Below, piece after piece: positions 5,699 to 13,333 of a DNA stretch of 20,783 nt. Position numbers and translations under genes: made by a program. The first letter of the stretch is position 1. Every line of letters starts with the position of its first letter. This DNA is from Opitutus sp. GAS368. GTDB lineage: Bacteria; Verrucomicrobiota; Verrucomicrobiae; Opitutales; UBA953. The stretch is taken from positions 1 to 20,783 of the forward strand of contig CALQQQ010000001.1 in assembly GCA_943332745.1 (NCBI GenBank). The letters are read 5' to 3'. The notes beneath the pieces were generated by a model. It ran no database searches and was not told the DNA's origin. It saw only the letters and a program-made list of their open reading frames with translations.

Positions 5699-8662
5699 TT
5701 ACTTAGCCGGCTCGGTGACAACCGTGGGCTGAGCCGCGGCCGGAGCGGCGACCTCGATCGGCTCACGATAGACCGCGCCACCCGGGGAGATGAGCGTGGG
5801 GTTCGAGAAGGTCGAACCGGCGCGCATGCCAGGGTGGGTACTACGAAGGGTGGCGCCGCCTGGGGAGACCAGGTTAGCAGTCACGAACACCATAAGGCTG
5901 CGCTTCTGCACCGACTTGCCGGTGGAACGGAAGGCTGCGCCGATAAGCGGGATGGAGCCGAGGACCGGTACCCGATCTTCGACCGTCTTCACTTCTTCCC
6001 GGGTCAAGCCGCCGATAACGACCGTAGCGCCGTCGAAGACGGTGACGTCGGTGGTCACTTCACGCGTGCTGAAGATCGGTTGGAAGAAGCCCGAAGGCAC
6101 CGAAGCGGTGATAGTGCCGCTGATGGCGATCGAGGTACCGCCGTATTCGACGAAGCCTTCGAACTCGGTCACCTTCGGCTTGAGGTTAAGGGCGATAGAA
6201 TCATCAGCCGCTACGGTTGGAGTGACTTCGAGGTTCACGCCGATTTCCTGGACGGTGAAGTCCTGGGGTGTACCAGCAGTGATCGCGACGCCGCCGCCGC
6301 CGCCGCCCGCGGTCGCAGGCGTGACCGAAGCCTGCGTGTCGCCGTAGGCCTGAGGATAGCGGAGTAGCTGAGCCACCCGGATGACGGCCGTCTTGCCGTC
6401 GAGGACGGTCAAGCTCGGAGAGGACATTAGGTCGCTGCCAGAATTCTGTTCGATGGCACGGATGGCGACCGCGAGCGTCTCTCTCCCAAGGAACCCGACC
6501 GTGCCACTGTAGGCGTTGCCGGTGCTAGCACCAAGGTTCGCCCCAGAGGGGAAGCCCGGAGGGGTCTGGGGAATCGAAATCGGCGGGGGTGCCGCCGAGT
6601 CAGTAATCGTGAGGTTGCGCGGGGCGCTGTTGTTGGCCTGGAAGACGGTGGCAATCGAACGGAGGTTCGAAGCCGCATTCACGGTGCCGCCAAGACCAGC
6701 GGTCGGGGACAACGTCCAGTTCACGCCGAGTTCGTTCAGGATCTTCTGTTCGACTTCCATGAACTTCGCTTCGATGTGGACCTGCTTGATGTCGGAGTAG
6801 CGGCGAATGATGTTCTTCACGCGGTCCAGGTTCTTGCGGCTCTGGTAGACGATGAGGTTCGTTCCGTCATACGACAGGGTCGCCGGGGCTTCGAAGGCCA
6901 CACCGGAACGGGTGAGGAAGTTGCGGATGGCCACTTCTTCCGGACGCTGACCATCGCCGGCACCGGCACCGCCGGCAGCGGCACCACCGAAGGGATTCGC
7001 GGCCGCGCCACCCGCCCCAGCGGCGGCACCCGAACCACCAGCGCTGAGACCGGTCATCTTGAGCACGGCAGCGGTGGAAAGCGGGTAGATTTCAGTCTCA
7101 AGGAGGCTGTCGCCGGAATCCTCGCGGACTTCGATGATGCCACCCGAGCCGACGGAGAAACTGAAGCCAACTCGCTTACAGATGTAGTCGAGAGCTTGGT
7201 AGACCGAGACATTGCGGAGCTGCAGGCTGACGGTGGGGTTCTTGTTAGCCGGGTCGATGAGGACGACGTTTACGCCCTTCTGATCCTTGTCATAGGAGGC
7301 GGCGGAAGTCTGCAGGAGGGCGAGAGCGCGGTCGAGCGGCTGGTCGCGGACCATGAAGCCTTCGGGCAACTGGATGGACTTCATCTTGTCGACGACCGGG
7401 TCGTTGCCGTTGGCGGCGTCGACCTTGACGTTTTCGCGGTTGAAGACTTCGGGGAGCTTCCAGGTCTCGTCAAGGAGCTCGAGGAGCTTACCCTTGGTCA
7501 CGCCACGATTCCACTGGCCTGAGTTATCGGACAGCATCTGGCGGATGCGGATCTGGTAGGCCTTGGATTCGGAATTATTGGGCTGGTACTGCAGCACTTC
7601 GCGGTAGGAATCGAGGGCGCCTTGGTAATCGCCGTAGAGATAGCGGGCACGGCCCTTGACGAGCAGCTCGTTGACCTTGTCGTCTTTGACGCGGAGGCCG
7701 GGGGAAAGCTCGTCGACGTTGCGATAGGTCGGATTATTTCGCTTGGAAGCGAATTCCTTCTGGAGGCGGAGGACGCTGGGGTCGTCCTTGCCCTTCAGTT
7801 CGGCATACTGCGTGATGAACGAGGCGGCCTTGATCATGTCGCGGGCTTCGATGGCGATGAGCGTACGACGGGCGATGGCTGAGCCTTTGGTTTCCTTGAT
7901 GCGATCCTTGAGTCCCTTATTGGAAAGGGTCTCATTACCCAAAGCGCGTTCAGCGACCTCGAGGTCATTCAGGGCCTTATCGATGGAGTCAGCCGTACCC
8001 TTGCGGATGAGGCTTTCAGCGGAGGCGATGGCGTCGCCCTGCTTGCCGAGTGCCTCGGCGTTAACCCGGGCGAGGCGCTTCACTTCTTCCTGGGCGGCAG
8101 AGGAACCACCGGCGTCCCGCTGGATGACGACATCCTGCTTGGTCAAGGCGATGGTATCGCGAAGCTTCTGGGCGGCGGCGGTCGCCGGGAGAGCGCCGTT
8201 GGCTCCATCTAGGAGTTCGAGGGCGCCCTTGTGGTCGCCGGCGGCGGACTTCTTACGGGCCTGCTCGATCGCCAGGGTGACTTCGGTGAAAAGCTTCTCG
8301 TGGACGGCGGCGACTTCGTCGAGGGCGGAGGCCATCTTCGCGGCGGGCGCATCAGCCTTCGGGGCGTCGGGAGACGGCTTACCGGCGTCAGCGGCCTTCT
8401 TGGCTGCTTCGGCGTCGGCGATGGCCGCATTGACGGACGAGAGTCCTTCGGCGGCGCCAACATCCTTGGCGTCGATGGCGAGGATCGCCTCGAATTTGGT
8501 CTTGGCGGCCTGAAGGTCGCCTTCGTCGCGAGCCTTCAAGGCTTCGGCGAGGAGCTGAGGCTTGCGGGCGGCAGCATCGCCATCTTGGGCGACAAGTGAG
8601 CCTGCAGCTAAAGCAAGGGCGAGAGCGACCCAGGCAAGCTGCGAACGGTGGAGATTTTTCAT
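5699..8662 (-). CDS. pilQ: Secretin (PilQ/GspD type), Amuc_1098-like
   Basis: This is the outer-membrane ring protein of a type IV pilus or type II secretion-like machine, 987 residues long. It has a signal peptide (cleavage near AGSLVAQ, about residue 26). A long helical N-terminal region (about 30-400) contains a TPR-like unit at 330-365 (GRARYLYGDYQGALDSYREVLQYQPNN). A secretin N/STN-type domain lies at about 432-515, a Gly/Ala-rich linker at 539-572 and a second N-type domain at about 575-625. The secretin barrel domain spans about 627-935, with the diagnostic VPVLGSIPLIGAAFR at 898-912 followed by a FVTANLVSP strand. It is the last gene of a five-gene minus operon and is followed by a strong terminator. 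The TPR-rich front end distinguishes it from classical PilQ, which has AMIN domains there. Confidence 0.92.
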   Translation of the reverse strand: MKNLHRSQLAWVALALALAAGSLVAQDGDAAARKPQLLAEALKARDEGDLQAAKTKFEAILAIDAKDVGAAEGLSSVNAAIADAEAAKKAADAGKPSPDAPKADAPAAKMASALDEVAAVHEKLFTEVTLAIEQARKKSAAGDHKGALELLDGANGALPATAAAQKLRDTIALTKQDVVIQRDAGGSSAAQEEVKRLARVNAEALGKQGDAIASAESLIRKGTADSIDKALNDLEVAERALGNETLSNKGLKDRIKETKGSAIARRTLIAIEARDMIKAASFITQYAELKGKDDPSVLRLQKEFASKRNNPTYRNVDELSPGLRVKDDKVNELLVKGRARYLYGDYQGALDSYREVLQYQPNNSESKAYQIRIRQMLSDNSGQWNRGVTKGKLLELLDETWKLPEVFNRENVKVDAANGNDPVVDKMKSIQLPEGFMVRDQPLDRALALLQTSAASYDKDQKGVNVVLIDPANKNPTVSLQLRNVSVYQALDYICKRVGFSFSVGSGGIIEVREDSGDSLLETEIYPLSTAAVLKMTGLSAGGSGAAAGAGGAAANPFGGAAAGGAGAGDGQRPEEVAIRNFLTRSGVAFEAPATLSYDGTNLIVYQSRKNLDRVKNIIRRYSDIKQVHIEAKFMEVEQKILNELGVNWTLSPTAGLGGTVNAASNLRSIATVFQANNSAPRNLTITDSAAPPPISIPQTPPGFPSGANLGASTGNAYSGTVGFLGRETLAVAIRAIEQNSGSDLMSSPSLTVLDGKTAVIRVAQLLRYPQAYGDTQASVTPATAGGGGGGVAITAGTPQDFTVQEIGVNLEVTPTVAADDSIALNLKPKVTEFEGFVEYGGTSIAISGTITASVPSGFFQPIFSTREVTTDVTVFDGATVVIGGLTREEVKTVEDRVPVLGSIPLIGAAFRSTGKSVQKRSLMVFVTANLVSPGGATLRSTHPGMRAGSTFSNPTLISPGGAVYREPIEVAAPAAAQPTVVTEPAK

Positions 8663-8681
8663 GAGTTTGGGGCTTTGAAAA

Positions 8682-9620
8682 TTATTTCTTAGGGGTGATG
8701 GACTTGGGGGCAGCTGGGGTGACGGTCTTCGACTTAGGAGCCGGAGCTACGGGCGCCGGGACGATCAGCGTCTGCGGGTCTGAAATGAGTTTCTTCGGCT
8801 TCTTGGGGTTAAGAGCGAAGGACTTATCAAAAGTCACGCTACGGGCGGGCAAGTCAATGCCTTTGACCGTGTAGTTGGCCCCATTGTAGGAGAACTTATC
8901 ACCAACGGCGTGTAGGGTGAGCGTCCATGCCGGATCGGTGGGCGAATTAACCAAGATATCTACACGGCCTTTGAACTCCAAAGGCTTATCGTCGTCGACC
9001 TCGACCACTTGGCCAAACTGGCGGTCATCGAGGGTGAGGACGTTACGGACAAAGGGAATGCCGTCGGCATCCTTACCCTTGATCACCTTAAAGGACTTGA
9101 GAGTGAGGTAAGGGGCATCCGGAACCGGCTTATTGAGCTTACAGTCATCCAAGTACTGCTTGGTCTTCACATTCTTGAGCGAGAAGAGGCGATCCTCCTC
9201 CTTCTTGCCGGGTCCCAAGGTGGTATGGCTGAGCATGAAGGTGTAGGTGGGGTAACCCACGGAAACGAGCGCGACACCGAAGGGGGGCATCTCCTCGGCC
9301 TTGCGGCTGCGCGGTACATACTCGCGGAGAGCAGGATCCCAGACGACGTCAATCGTCGTGAAGAGATCGTAGTCCCAATTGTCGTCGTTCTCCTCGGGGC
9401 TGAGCCAGTCCTTGATGTTGTCTTCGAGCGAAGCACGCGGGGTCGAAGGATAAACATCCCCACGCGGGACGGCATCTTTGAGCTGCTTGAGGGCGACGGC
9501 CTTACCCTCTTCGTCTGGGACGACCGGAGCGATGAGGCCCGGACTAAGATAGGCGGTCGCGCCCACGGCGAGCAGCAGTGCGCCAAGGATGATGAGAATG
9601 ATGTCCTTACGGGAATTCAT
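8682..9620 (-). CDS. Membrane-anchored pilus-locus protein, Amuc_1099-like (PilP position)
   Basis: 312 residues with one N-terminal transmembrane helix (about 6-27), then a periplasmic region and a Pro/Ala/Lys-rich C-terminal tail (about 288-312). A beta-rich part at about 170-268 includes VGDKFSYNGANYTVKGIDLPARSVTF, whose pattern (Gly-Asp-x-hydrophobic, then a short Val-x-x-Ile turn) resembles the small HR domain of PilP/GspC proteins that touch the secretin. That resemblance is inference. The assignment to the Amuc_1099 group rests on its position between the PilO-like gene and the secretin, and on its size. It starts at an ATG 12 nt after the upstream stop without a Shine-Dalgarno, and the secretin follows 19 nt downstream. 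Confidence 0.7.
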   Translation of the reverse strand: MNSRKDIILIILGALLLAVGATAYLSPGLIAPVVPDEEGKAVALKQLKDAVPRGDVYPSTPRASLEDNIKDWLSPEENDDNWDYDLFTTIDVVWDPALREYVPRSRKAEEMPPFGVALVSVGYPTYTFMLSHTTLGPGKKEEDRLFSLKNVKTKQYLDDCKLNKPVPDAPYLTLKSFKVIKGKDADGIPFVRNVLTLDDRQFGQVVEVDDDKPLEFKGRVDILVNSPTDPAWTLTLHAVGDKFSYNGANYTVKGIDLPARSVTFDKSFALNPKKPKKLISDPQTLIVPAPVAPAPKSKTVTPAAPKSITPKK

Positions 9621-9632
9621 GTCCGGGGTGCT

Positions 9633-10730
9633 TTATTTCTTAGGTTCGCCTTCGGCGGCGGCCGCCGGCTTCTCCTCGGGGATGGAAAGGTAATCCACCT
9701 GCACGACGAAGGTGGAAAGTTTGCGGGGCACGACCAAGACGCGCTTATCTTCGGCTCTGACCGACTTGGCTCCGCTGTTAGCCGTGACGGGCTCATCGCG
9801 GAAGAAGTTGCCGATCACGGAGGGGGCGGCGGCGTTAGACGATGCGACCGGAACGAGAGCAGAAGCAGACGCGAGGAGTTTCTGGACCTCGGGGGTGGCC
9901 ACGCCGACATCGATCGAAGAAATCACCAGCGGGCGCCCGGAGTTACGGATCTTGTTGACGAAGGTGCGCAGGGTCGGCGTGTAGCCCACGAAACGAACAC
10001 GGTAAGAACTGGTTTCGACCAGGTCACGACGGTCGAACGTCCGGGAGGCGACGAACTCATCGACCAGGTCGCGGGCGCCGTCCGGCTCCGGGCCATAGGT
10101 GCCAGCACCGGGCTTACCTTCCGGGATAAGCACGAACGTCTCGACGGCCTCCCGGTCGACGGACTCGATCAGGAGAGGCGAGCCGGGCGGGCGGGAATCA
10201 ACCAACTGACGGACGAGGAAATCGATGACCTGACGCTGCTGGTCGACCTTCTGGAACTCACGCTTAGGCGAGGTCCCTTGATTGTGGATGTAGCGGTGGA
10301 AGCCGAAGGCCGTCGGGTCGGTCTGAGAGAGCTTGATACCGTTGTCGGCGGCGAGCTTACGCCAGCCGTCGACCGATTCGCGAAGCAACGCACTCAACTC
10401 GGCGGAGTTGGCAGAAGGCTTACCCTTGATGGCGAGCTCGGGATTGCCGGCGACGGCCATCCGCAAGGAGCCGAGATGCGTTTCCAGCGCCTTCACGTCA
10501 TCGGCGGCCTTGTCGACATTGTCCTGGTTCAGCGACACGGCCGGACTCCCGACCACAAAGGCGTGACCCCGAAGTAACGCACTCTGCTCGATACGTGCAC
10601 GCTGGAGTAAGAGGGCGGAGGAAGCGCCTCCCCGGTAAGCCAAATAGGCGAAGGCGCAACCCACGACGAAAGCGACCGCTAAGGCGATGAGCAGCAGGTT
10701 AAACCCGAAGTTTTTCTTAAAATTCTGCAT
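9633..10730 (-). CDS. PilO-like membrane protein, Amuc_1100-like
   Basis: 365 residues. A transmembrane helix at about 10-32 precedes a heptad-rich predicted coiled coil (about 40-130), then a FGFHRYIHN segment (142-150) and a region at about 190-260 containing YRVRFVGYTPTLRTFVNKI. Its beta-alpha pattern is like the ferredoxin-like domain of PilO. The C-terminus is low-complexity Ala/Glu/Lys. In Akkermansia the Amuc_1100 protein (about 317 aa) is the well-known TLR2-active envelope protein of this locus. The homology call here is from architecture and gene order, not from alignment. It begins 3 nt after the PilM-N stop, indicating tight coupling. Confidence 0.75.
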   Translation of the reverse strand: MQNFKKNFGFNLLLIALAVAFVVGCAFAYLAYRGGASSALLLQRARIEQSALLRGHAFVVGSPAVSLNQDNVDKAADDVKALETHLGSLRMAVAGNPELAIKGKPSANSAELSALLRESVDGWRKLAADNGIKLSQTDPTAFGFHRYIHNQGTSPKREFQKVDQQRQVIDFLVRQLVDSRPPGSPLLIESVDREAVETFVLIPEGKPGAGTYGPEPDGARDLVDEFVASRTFDRRDLVETSSYRVRFVGYTPTLRTFVNKIRNSGRPLVISSIDVGVATPEVQKLLASASALVPVASSNAAAPSVIGNFFRDEPVTANSGAKSVRAEDKRVLVVPRKLSTFVVQVDYLSIPEEKPAAAAEGEPKK

Positions 10731-10733
10731 GAC

Positions 10734-12464
10734 TTAGAGGGCCTTATCCTTGCGGATGATAAGGGTGAGGGTCGCCTTCGGGGTCATCCGAATCACGGTC
10801 TTGTTATCGGAGGCCTTGAGGGTTTGGTCCGTGACGACGATTTCGCTCTCCGGGACGGAACCGACATACGGCGACTTGCGGACGACCTCAAGCAGACGGC
10901 CGATGTTTTCTTTTTCCGCCTGGGCACGGTACAGAGCGACTTCGAGCGGCACTTCGGTAAAAAGGAAACGGACCGAGACGATGACCTTGGTGACGACGAC
11001 CGGAGCCAGCGCGGGCTGGCCTTCAGCGGCCGGAGCTGCGGGCAAAGTCTCGTACTTCACATGCATCTCCTCGATCCAGGTGTTCTTACAGGTGCCGATG
11101 CGATCCTGGAGGTCGCCAAGGAAGGCGGGCCAGTTGGAGCGGTTCGTGACGACGAATTCGAGTTCCTTCGCCTTGGCGGCGAGTTCGGCTGCCTTCTTCC
11201 TCGATTCCTCGATGGTCGTACGGCGGGTGGCGAGCTCGACCTGTCGGGCTTGGATGACGACGGTCTGCTCGCGATTCCAATTCTCGGCGTCGGCGAAGGC
11301 CAGCCAGACGCAGAATGGCGCCGCCGCCGCTAACGCGGCAGCGATGACCAGACGAGGCTTGCGCGCGTCAAAAGCTTGCTGTGCGGCGATATCCCGCGGG
11401 ATCAGGTTGACGCCAATGGGTTGAGGCAGGATGAGGCGAGCGGCTTCGCCGATGACCTCGGTAATCTGATATTTAGCCCGCTCGAGCTGCTCGGGATTAA
11501 TCCCGGCTCCGGGCGTTATGACCGACGAGGGATCAAAGACTTCGACCGGGAGGCGCAGGGTCTCGCAAAGCTGTTCGGAAAGACCTGGCACTTGCGAGCC
11601 GCGACCCGTGACGAGAATACGGGCCGGCTGTCGGCCATTGGTGCCGCGGCGCACATTAATCAGGCGGCGATTGATATCCTGGGCGAGGCGCCGGATGAAG
11701 GTCTGCGCGTTGGCCTGAAGGACCGCGACCTGCGGATCAGACTCCGGCAGATGCACGATACCGGAAAAGTAGCCCACCTTGATGGCTTCGGAAACCGCAA
11801 ATGGCTGGCCCGTATTATCCGACACGCCTTGCGTGAGCAGATTCCCGCCAATGTTGGTGGCGGACTGGATGTTGACGCCGCCGGGGCCAACGAAACTGAG
11901 CGTGGTCGAGCGGGCGCCCACGTTGACAATGAGGGCTTCCTCCGCGGCGGAGCCACCGGCCAGACGGAACGCCTGGCTGTCGAGCAGCGGGGCGGCCTGA
12001 ATCGACATTGGGCGTAGACCAGCCGAGGTAACCATGGTCGCAATCTTGGTCGCGACCTCGGTACGTAAAGCGAAGAGTAGGACTTCCGCCTCGACGCCAT
12101 CCGAAGCCATGACCTGGCTGTCCCAAATGACTTCGTTGAGCGGATAGGGAATCGCGTTCTGGGCCTCGAAGGCCACGATCTGGGCCTGACGGGCACGTTC
12201 GACTTGCGGGACCTTGAGCGGCTTCTGCAACAGCAGGAAAGCGGGGGCGATGACCGTGACGCGACCCTTGAGTTCATGAGCGTTCACCAAGTTCGCCAGA
12301 GCGGCAATCGCGGCGTTCAACCACTCGTCGTCGCCCGTCAGTCCGGGAGTGATTTCCTCGACGTAGAACTGCTCGAGCACCAGGCTCCCCGACACAGCGG
12401 AAAACTGGGAGACCGAGACGTTCGACGAGGCGAGATTGACGATGGTGGCCTTTTTCTGGCTCAT
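10734..12464 (-). CDS. pilM: PilM-PilN fusion protein, Amuc_1101-like
   Basis: 576 residues. Residues 1 to about 345 form a PilM/FtsA-type actin-like domain, seen in the hallmark VAFEAQNAIPYPLNEVIWD (97-115), VNVGARSTTLSF (181-192), GGNLLTQ (206-212) and VTGRGSQVPGL (285-295). It continues straight into a PilN-like part: GVNLIPRD at 351-358, a transmembrane helix at about 371-391, a coiled coil at about 398-440 and a C-terminal periplasmic beta-alpha domain to 576. In standard pili PilM is cytoplasmic and binds the NLLP-type peptide of a separate PilN. Here both are in one chain anchored in the inner membrane. It is the second gene of the operon and the start ATG lies 21 nt after the previous stop. 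Confidence 0.88.
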   Translation of the reverse strand: MSQKKATIVNLASSNVSVSQFSAVSGSLVLEQFYVEEITPGLTGDDEWLNAAIAALANLVNAHELKGRVTVIAPAFLLLQKPLKVPQVERARQAQIVAFEAQNAIPYPLNEVIWDSQVMASDGVEAEVLLFALRTEVATKIATMVTSAGLRPMSIQAAPLLDSQAFRLAGGSAAEEALIVNVGARSTTLSFVGPGGVNIQSATNIGGNLLTQGVSDNTGQPFAVSEAIKVGYFSGIVHLPESDPQVAVLQANAQTFIRRLAQDINRRLINVRRGTNGRQPARILVTGRGSQVPGLSEQLCETLRLPVEVFDPSSVITPGAGINPEQLERAKYQITEVIGEAARLILPQPIGVNLIPRDIAAQQAFDARKPRLVIAAALAAAAPFCVWLAFADAENWNREQTVVIQARQVELATRRTTIEESRKKAAELAAKAKELEFVVTNRSNWPAFLGDLQDRIGTCKNTWIEEMHVKYETLPAAPAAEGQPALAPVVVTKVIVSVRFLFTEVPLEVALYRAQAEKENIGRLLEVVRKSPYVGSVPESEIVVTDQTLKASDNKTVIRMTPKATLTLIIRKDKAL

Positions 12465-12485
12465 GCGTAAAACGGAAAAAGGGGG

Positions 12486-13211
12486 TTAGCGAGAGGCGGT
12501 ATCTTCCCGGAGGAACTCAGGGGAAGGCGAACCTTGGGGCACGGTGTCGAAGATGGCGTAAGGCACGAGGTACTGGGGACGTAGCATGCCGGCATTGGCG
12601 GTGACGCCGCGGTCAGCCAAGTCGCGGGCCCCATCGAAGGTCTGCTTGTTCACGAACTGCTTATGGACGGCGGCCTGCATGTCCGCAGAAAGTCGGCCCG
12701 CTTCGGTATAAAGAGGGATTTCCGTGCCGCCGACCTCAAGCTGCACGTAATAGTAATCCGGCTGCATCTTGAGACGGTCGCGCTTCACGATATCGCCGGG
12801 CAGGTAGAAATAAACAGAGCGGGCGGAATTCACCTCCATCGTTAAGACGGTGGCGGTGGATCGGTAATAGGAGAACTCGGAGGCCTCCTTGGCGGCGAGC
12901 GGTTTGAAAATCTGCGTGACGGTCACCTTAATCTTGTCCACCCACTGCTTGTTGGCGGCCTTCTTCCCGGCCTTGTCCTCGGTCGCGGTCTTGGTCTCCG
13001 GATTAAAATTCGCCTGCAGCTCGACCTGCATGCGGATCCATTCGTGCTTCTGGCCGCCGATCTTGGTCGGGTCGAAATGGACGGAGCGCACGACCACGGG
13101 GCTTTTGTTCGCGCCAGCACCCCCTTCGGCCTTCGTCGCCTGGGCTAAAACGCAGGATACGGACAGGCAGAAAGCCATTACGCTGGCAAAAACAGCATGT
13201 ACTTGGGGCAT
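12486..13211 (-). CDS. Exported pilus-locus protein, Amuc_1102-like
   Basis: 241 residues, first gene of the pilus-like operon. It has a signal peptide (MPQVHAVFASVMAFCLSVSC then VLAQ, likely cleaved near residue 24). A Cys sits in the hydrophobic core but lacks a good lipobox, so a lipoprotein is unlikely. The mature part is rich in beta strands and aromatics (FSYYRSTATVLTMEV, SARSVYFYLPG, PDYYYVQLEVGG). I recognise no catalytic motif. The match to Amuc_1102, reported to have an Ig/OB-like fold and suggested as a pilin-like protein, is from operon position and size. The start was placed at the ATG at 13211. An upstream TTG at 13256 is open but would bury the signal peptide. Confidence 0.68.
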   Translation of the reverse strand: MPQVHAVFASVMAFCLSVSCVLAQATKAEGGAGANKSPVVVRSVHFDPTKIGGQKHEWIRMQVELQANFNPETKTATEDKAGKKAANKQWVDKIKVTVTQIFKPLAAKEASEFSYYRSTATVLTMEVNSARSVYFYLPGDIVKRDRLKMQPDYYYVQLEVGGTEIPLYTEAGRLSADMQAAVHKQFVNKQTFDGARDLADRGVTANAGMLRPQYLVPYAIFDTVPQGSPSPEFLREDTASR

Positions 13212-13333
13212 GGGGAGTGAGAATTTGTCCCAGTAGAACCCCAGTGGCAAATGCAAAAAAACCTCATATAAGGAACATTTGTTAGATGCAAATTACTTGC
13301 ATCTGTCGCCATTCCTTGTGAGTCTGGGTTTAC
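13212..13333. promoter_or_regulatory. Divergent promoter region between pilus-like operon and znuACB
   Basis: This 122-bp region is markedly richer in A/T than its surroundings and must drive both directions. On the minus strand TTGCAT, 17 nt, then TATGAG is a weak promoter candidate toward the pilus operon. No convincing pair was found toward znuA. A small inverted repeat AACA-TT-TGTT lies at 13273-13282, next to the large palindrome annotated separately. Confidence 0.55.
13284..13304. promoter_or_regulatory. Palindromic operator candidate (AGATGCAA-N5-TTGCATCT)
   Basis: A perfect inverted repeat with 8-bp arms and a 5-bp spacer (ATTAC) lies 29 bp upstream of the znuA start and in the divergent region. 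The size and symmetry suit a dimeric repressor of the Fur/Zur/MntR kind, which commonly controls znu/mnt operons. The sequence does not equal a consensus I know for certain, so the regulator identity is inference. Confidence 0.55.

Noticed and set aside
5608..5781. N-terminal extension of the exonuclease
   Set aside because: The extra 58 residues are Arg/Ser/Pro-rich, cross the intrinsic terminator and precede the canonical MRWLLIDGFN start of the nuclease fold.
9009..10577. 522-codon plus-strand frame across the pilus operon
   Set aside because: It spans two coupled minus-strand genes with membrane helices and family architecture, and its own composition is typical of an antisense shadow.
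12486..13211. Lipoprotein signal in the Amuc_1102-like protein
   Set aside because: The Cys in the hydrophobic region is preceded by Ser-Val-Ser, which does not fit a lipobox, and an ordinary signal peptidase site follows.
13212..13256. Longer TTG start for the Amuc_1102-like gene
   Set aside because: It would put 15 extra residues before a good signal peptide and run into the divergent promoter region.
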